NCBI GenBank assembly: GCA_019058165.1 | Contig: JAHLVZ010000008.1 | Span: forward strand, 1-56,854 | DNA from: Candidatus Heimdallarchaeota archaeon | GTDB taxonomy: Archaea > Asgardarchaeota > Heimdallarchaeia > JABLTI01 | Direction: 5' to 3' | Length of the DNA stretch: 56,854 nt | Shown: piece after piece, positions 54,616 through 56,854 of the stretch | Numbering within the stretch: position 1 is the stretch's first letter | How the letters are laid out: the number at the start of each line of letters is the position of its first letter | Made by a program: the position numbers and the translations under genes | Notes under the pieces: generated by a model | What the model saw: the letters and a program-made list of their open reading frames with translations, nothing else | Databases searched by the model: none | What the model was told of the DNA's origin: nothing

Positions 54616-55254
54616 ATGTCATATTCGTCTAAAAACAAATCACAAGTTGAATTGGAAGCAGAATTATTCTCATGCATTGCAACCATTGATAATTTAAGTC
54701 AAAGCTTTGCAGATGGAATTTTGGATCCAGGAATGTATCGTCGACAACTAAGAGCACTAATTAGAGATGCATTTAAGGCTCGCTTTCAGCTACAAAAGAA
54801 AGGTTTTGATTTGGAAGGTTTTCTTGCTCGAGAAAATATTGTAAAGAAATATCCGTATGGAGCAGAAAAACTCCGATTTGCTGAAGGAGTAGCACCAATT
54901 CCAATTGATGAGTCTGTGGAAACCGTAGCTATGCCGTTTGCTTCAATGAAAAATCTACCAGCAAAAAGCGCTGATTTTGTTGCAGGTGCTATAGAACTAA
55001 TTGATTTGTTAAGACTTGGTTCCGTCGCCAGGGTTGAGCTAATAGTTCCAAATCTTGATGAAATGGAAGCAATTCTAATTGATTTTCCAGGATACGGTAA
55101 AGATTCTGATGTTGTCGAAGAAATAAACAATTGGAAAGAAATGCTTGCAGCAAAACCACCCGACGAAGTCCTAGAAGAGGGCTTAATAAAACGATTGGAA
55201 TTTGAAGCTGTAAGATGGTTAAATGGATTCAGAAGATCATTAAGAAATTCCTAA
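54616..55254 (+). CDS. vps28: Vps28-like ESCRT-I subunit
   Basis: 212 residues with the two-part Vps28 layout. The N-terminal helical hairpin core is LEAELFSCIATIDNLSQSFADGILDPGMYRRQL (about 13-45), then FDLEGFLARENI and KKYPYGAEKLRFAEG, as in Vps28. The C-terminal helical bundle (about 115-212) resembles the domain that in eukaryotes contacts ESCRT-II. The Vps28 name rests on this pattern and on position between Vps23 and Vps22 genes. GAGGAAAT lies before the ATG; 24 bases after vps23. Confidence 0.85.
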   Translation: MSYSSKNKSQVELEAELFSCIATIDNLSQSFADGILDPGMYRRQLRALIRDAFKARFQLQKKGFDLEGFLARENIVKKYPYGAEKLRFAEGVAPIPIDESVETVAMPFASMKNLPAKSADFVAGAIELIDLLRLGSVARVELIVPNLDEMEAILIDFPGYGKDSDVVEEINNWKEMLAAKPPDEVLEEGLIKRLEFEAVRWLNGFRRSLRNS

Positions 55255-55323
55255 ACCAGTTTGATTTCATTCTTTTACTACAAAGTATTTGAAAAATCTA
55301 ACAGCTATCAAGAGGTAAAGCAC

Positions 55324-55626
55324 ATGCGTGGAAATCCTGTAGCATACAGAAACTTATTCCGACATTTACGTGAAATACTAAATTATCTCGAGATAGCATT
55401 AGATGCAGATTTCGTATTAGAAGAATTAAATTCCGCAATATTTGAATGTGAGAAAACATTCGGTAAAAGACATCAATGTACCATTCAACTTCGAAATCAA
55501 ATGAAAGATTTGTATAAAAAATACATAGATAGAAAAGCTTTACCACTTAAAGAAAAAGATGAGAAAAAACTGAAAAATAAAATCAACGAGTTATTGAAGA
55601 AGTATTATCGAAAACCACCGACATAG
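55324..55626 (+). CDS. unidentified 100-aa helical protein inside the ESCRT operon
   Basis: Not recognised. Soluble, basic and helical: helices at about 7-26 (AYRNLFRHLREILNYLEIAL), 28-45 (FVLEELNSAIFECEKTFG), 48-66 and 76-95 (KKLKNKINELLKKYY). It ends in a Lys-rich segment. ATG at 55324 with GAGGT 8 bases upstream is preferred over TTG at 55261. Same strand and spacing as its neighbours (69-base gaps on both sides). A small ESCRT-I partner analogous to Vps37 or an MVB12-like protein is possible, but no similarity is demonstrated. Confidence 0.7.
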   Translation: MRGNPVAYRNLFRHLREILNYLEIALDADFVLEELNSAIFECEKTFGKRHQCTIQLRNQMKDLYKKYIDRKALPLKEKDEKKLKNKINELLKKYYRKPPT

Positions 55627-55695
55627 ATGGTTAGATAATTCGAAACGTTATAATTATCATTCGTCCCTAAAAATCCTAGTGAGGTAAGAAGAATC

Positions 55696-56421
55696 ATGGG
55701 TTTAAGAGATATAGAAAAGAAAATCAGAATAAAATCGGCATACAAAACAAAAGAAGCTGAATTAATGATTAATGATCTTGAACGTATGCTGGAAAATATA
55801 CGTGAGCTTCATAGTCAATTAAAGAAATTCGAAAAGAAATGGAAGAAAGATATAGAGAAAAATAAAGACTCCTATATGAAATTAGTGGAACTTAGACAAG
55901 AACTAGGATTACCAAATGAATTAGGAATATATGAATGGAAAGAAAGTGCAACATTTTGGGATAAAGTAGGTGGTGGAGATTTCTTCGAACGACTTGGCGT
56001 TGAGATTTTAGAAAAAGCCAAAGAAATTCAAGAATATACAGGAGGCTTAATGACACTTGGCGAAGTTGTTTTACTTGTCAATAAAGGTCGTCCTGGCAAA
56101 ATTATTTCATCAAAAGATGTTGTAGAAGCAATTGAAAAACTTTCCAATGCTAAACTCATACCTAAACCAAAAGAATTGAAGAGTGGAGTAGTCCTTGTGG
56201 AGTTCATTCCAGCAAATCTATCTGATGATCAAGAAGAAGTTCTTGCTCTCTCTACCAGAAAAGGATGGATTTCTATAGAAGAATTATTGTTAAAAACCAG
56301 ATGGACACAAGAGAGATGTGAGCGTATACTTGAATCTATGAGAGATGCAGGTATTGCTCGAGTAGATGCAAGTTATGCAGAAGGTAAGAAATATTACTTC
56401 CCAGGTTTAGGCGGAAGATAA
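55696..56421 (+). CDS. vps22: EAP30/Vps22 (SNF8)-like ESCRT-II subunit
   Basis: Tandem winged-helix protein of the EAP30 family, a core ESCRT-II subunit that bridges ESCRT-I and ESCRT-III. The N-terminal coiled coil (about 15-65) matches the Vps22 helical hairpin. GGGDFFERLGVEIL (about 92-105), TGGLMTLGEVVLLVNKGR (about 113-130), VEFIPANLSDDQEEVLAL (about 174-191), GWISIEELLLKTRWTQERCERIL and a C-terminal YYFPGL reproduce the eukaryotic SNF8 order closely. 241 residues, full length. GAGGT about 10 bases before the ATG. Confidence 0.93.
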   Translation: MGLRDIEKKIRIKSAYKTKEAELMINDLERMLENIRELHSQLKKFEKKWKKDIEKNKDSYMKLVELRQELGLPNELGIYEWKESATFWDKVGGGDFFERLGVEILEKAKEIQEYTGGLMTLGEVVLLVNKGRPGKIISSKDVVEAIEKLSNAKLIPKPKELKSGVVLVEFIPANLSDDQEEVLALSTRKGWISIEELLLKTRWTQERCERILESMRDAGIARVDASYAEGKKYYFPGLGGR

Positions 56422-56445
56422 GAGTTATACTTGAAAAATGAAAAT

Positions 56446-56469
56446 ATTATCAGCTTGATTGCTGATAAT
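56446..56469. terminator. bidirectional hairpin terminator after the ESCRT operon
   Basis: ATTATCAGC and GCTGATAAT form a perfect 9-bp stem with a 6-base loop, followed on the plus strand by CCTTTATTTTTATT. It lies between the vps22 stop (56421) and the convergent stop at 56479, serving both. Confidence 0.8.
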
Positions 56470-56478
56470 CCTTTATTT

Positions 56479-56854
56479 TTATTCATTATTTTTGTCATAA
56501 GTAAATTCGATAGTCTTAGGTTTTTTCTTCTTCTTTTTCTCTGATTTTTTCGTGGTCTCTTCTTCAAATGAAATTTCTTTCGATTCTTCCACTTTGTCTA
56601 TATCTTGCTCTTTCCTAAATTGGATTCCCTCCATAACATAGGCGTACACTAAGAATCCAGATATGGCAACAAGAATTAACACACCAACACCAATTTTCCA
56701 AGGCATCAAATAATTAGGGAGTCGCCCCATTGCACGCATTTCTTCTATCCACGTGTAGTAAGAAACTTTGGAGTCTCCTGAGTGCGTGCACAATCCAGCA
56801 GTACTATGAGGTTCCAATAAAGGAGAATAAACCAAGCTAAGATAACCAGAAGGA
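56479..56854 (-). CDS. single-pass membrane protein, 5' end beyond the window
   Basis: The frame is open to the right edge, with no stop before base 56854, so the true start lies outside; at least 124 residues are visible. A membrane helix (IGVGVLILVAISGFLVYAYVM) follows an ectodomain-like region, and the C-terminus is a Lys/Glu-rich cytosolic tail (KKKKKKPKTIEF). It converges on the ESCRT operon. No family recognised. Confidence 0.7.
   Translation of the reverse strand, partial: PSGYLSLVYSPLLEPHSTAGLCTHSGDSKVSYYTWIEEMRAMGRLPNYLMPWKIGVGVLILVAISGFLVYAYVMEGIQFRKEQDIDKVEESKEISFEEETTKKSEKKKKKKPKTIEFTYDKNNE

Noticed and set aside
1-56854. tRNA, rRNA, CRISPR arrays, insertion sequences
   Set aside because: Looked for by eye in intergenic gaps: no T-loop GGTTCGA-type segments, regularly spaced repeats or transposase motifs were seen. 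A covariance-model scan would be needed to be certain about RNA genes.

Overview
The window looks like a piece of an Asgard archaeal chromosome. It is AT-rich (roughly one third G+C by eye) and densely packed. Its information-processing genes are archaeal: thermosome, Hef, RadA, a RadB-like ATPase, XPD-like helicase, RFC large subunit, FEN1, and a Ski2-like helicase. Promoters are archaeal BRE/TATA type with Shine-Dalgarno sites. The lineage marker is the right-hand end, where an ESCRT-I/II operon (UEV/Vps23-like, Vps28-like, EAP30/Vps22-like) occurs; outside eukaryotes this set is known from Asgard archaea. A roadblock/longin-like small protein and an EXO5-like nuclease fit the same assignment. 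I cannot name the lineage within Asgard from sequence alone. No rRNA, tRNA, CRISPR array, insertion sequence or integrase was found.

Layout. 1-4 kb: thermosome subunit (3' end cut by the window edge), an orphan gene, an M50-like membrane protein lacking the catalytic Glu, and a PD-(D/E)xK-like protein. 4-10 kb: a 1049-residue HerA/FtsK-like ATPase with a decayed Walker A, divergent from the Hef helicase-nuclease. 9.7-18.2 kb: a leftward operon starting with a 1706-residue Ig-repeat surface protein, then three membrane proteins, and ending in a translationally coupled RadB-like ATPase. 18-26 kb: XPD-like helicase, RFC large subunit with C-terminal PIP box, a KaiC-like ATPase with His in place of the Walker A Lys, a CDP-alcohol phosphatidyltransferase, a PrxQ-type peroxiredoxin and a thioredoxin-V4R-V4R fusion. 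26-32 kb: small genes, a MazG-like gene interrupted by an in-frame TGA, FEN1 with PIP box, and the TldD/TldE pair.

32-46 kb: small orphan and membrane genes, EXO5-like nuclease, CBS protein, membrane-anchored rhodanese, Ski2-like helicase with SWIM finger, MFS transporter, RadA with a long lysine-rich tail, HAD phosphatase, HEAT-repeat protein, and a winged-helix regulator overlapping a membrane protein. 46-53.5 kb: a large membrane-anchored ectodomain protein, a coiled-coil winged-helix protein, a roadblock-like protein, a second MFS transporter and a lone OppF-type ABC ATPase. 53.8-56.4 kb: the ESCRT operon, which includes an undescribed 100-residue helical protein between Vps28 and Vps22. 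It ends at a strong hairpin terminator facing a partial membrane protein.

Themes. Many DNA repair and replication proteins lie in one 40-kb stretch (Hef, XPD-like, RfcL, FEN1, EXO5-like, Ski2-SWIM, RadA), but mostly as separate transcription units. Several ATPases and enzymes keep a recognisable fold but have lost a key residue (HerA-like, KaiC-like, M50-like, UEV), so binding or scaffolding roles recur. A promoter element of the form ATTTAGCT-N-TTTTAAA precedes many genes.
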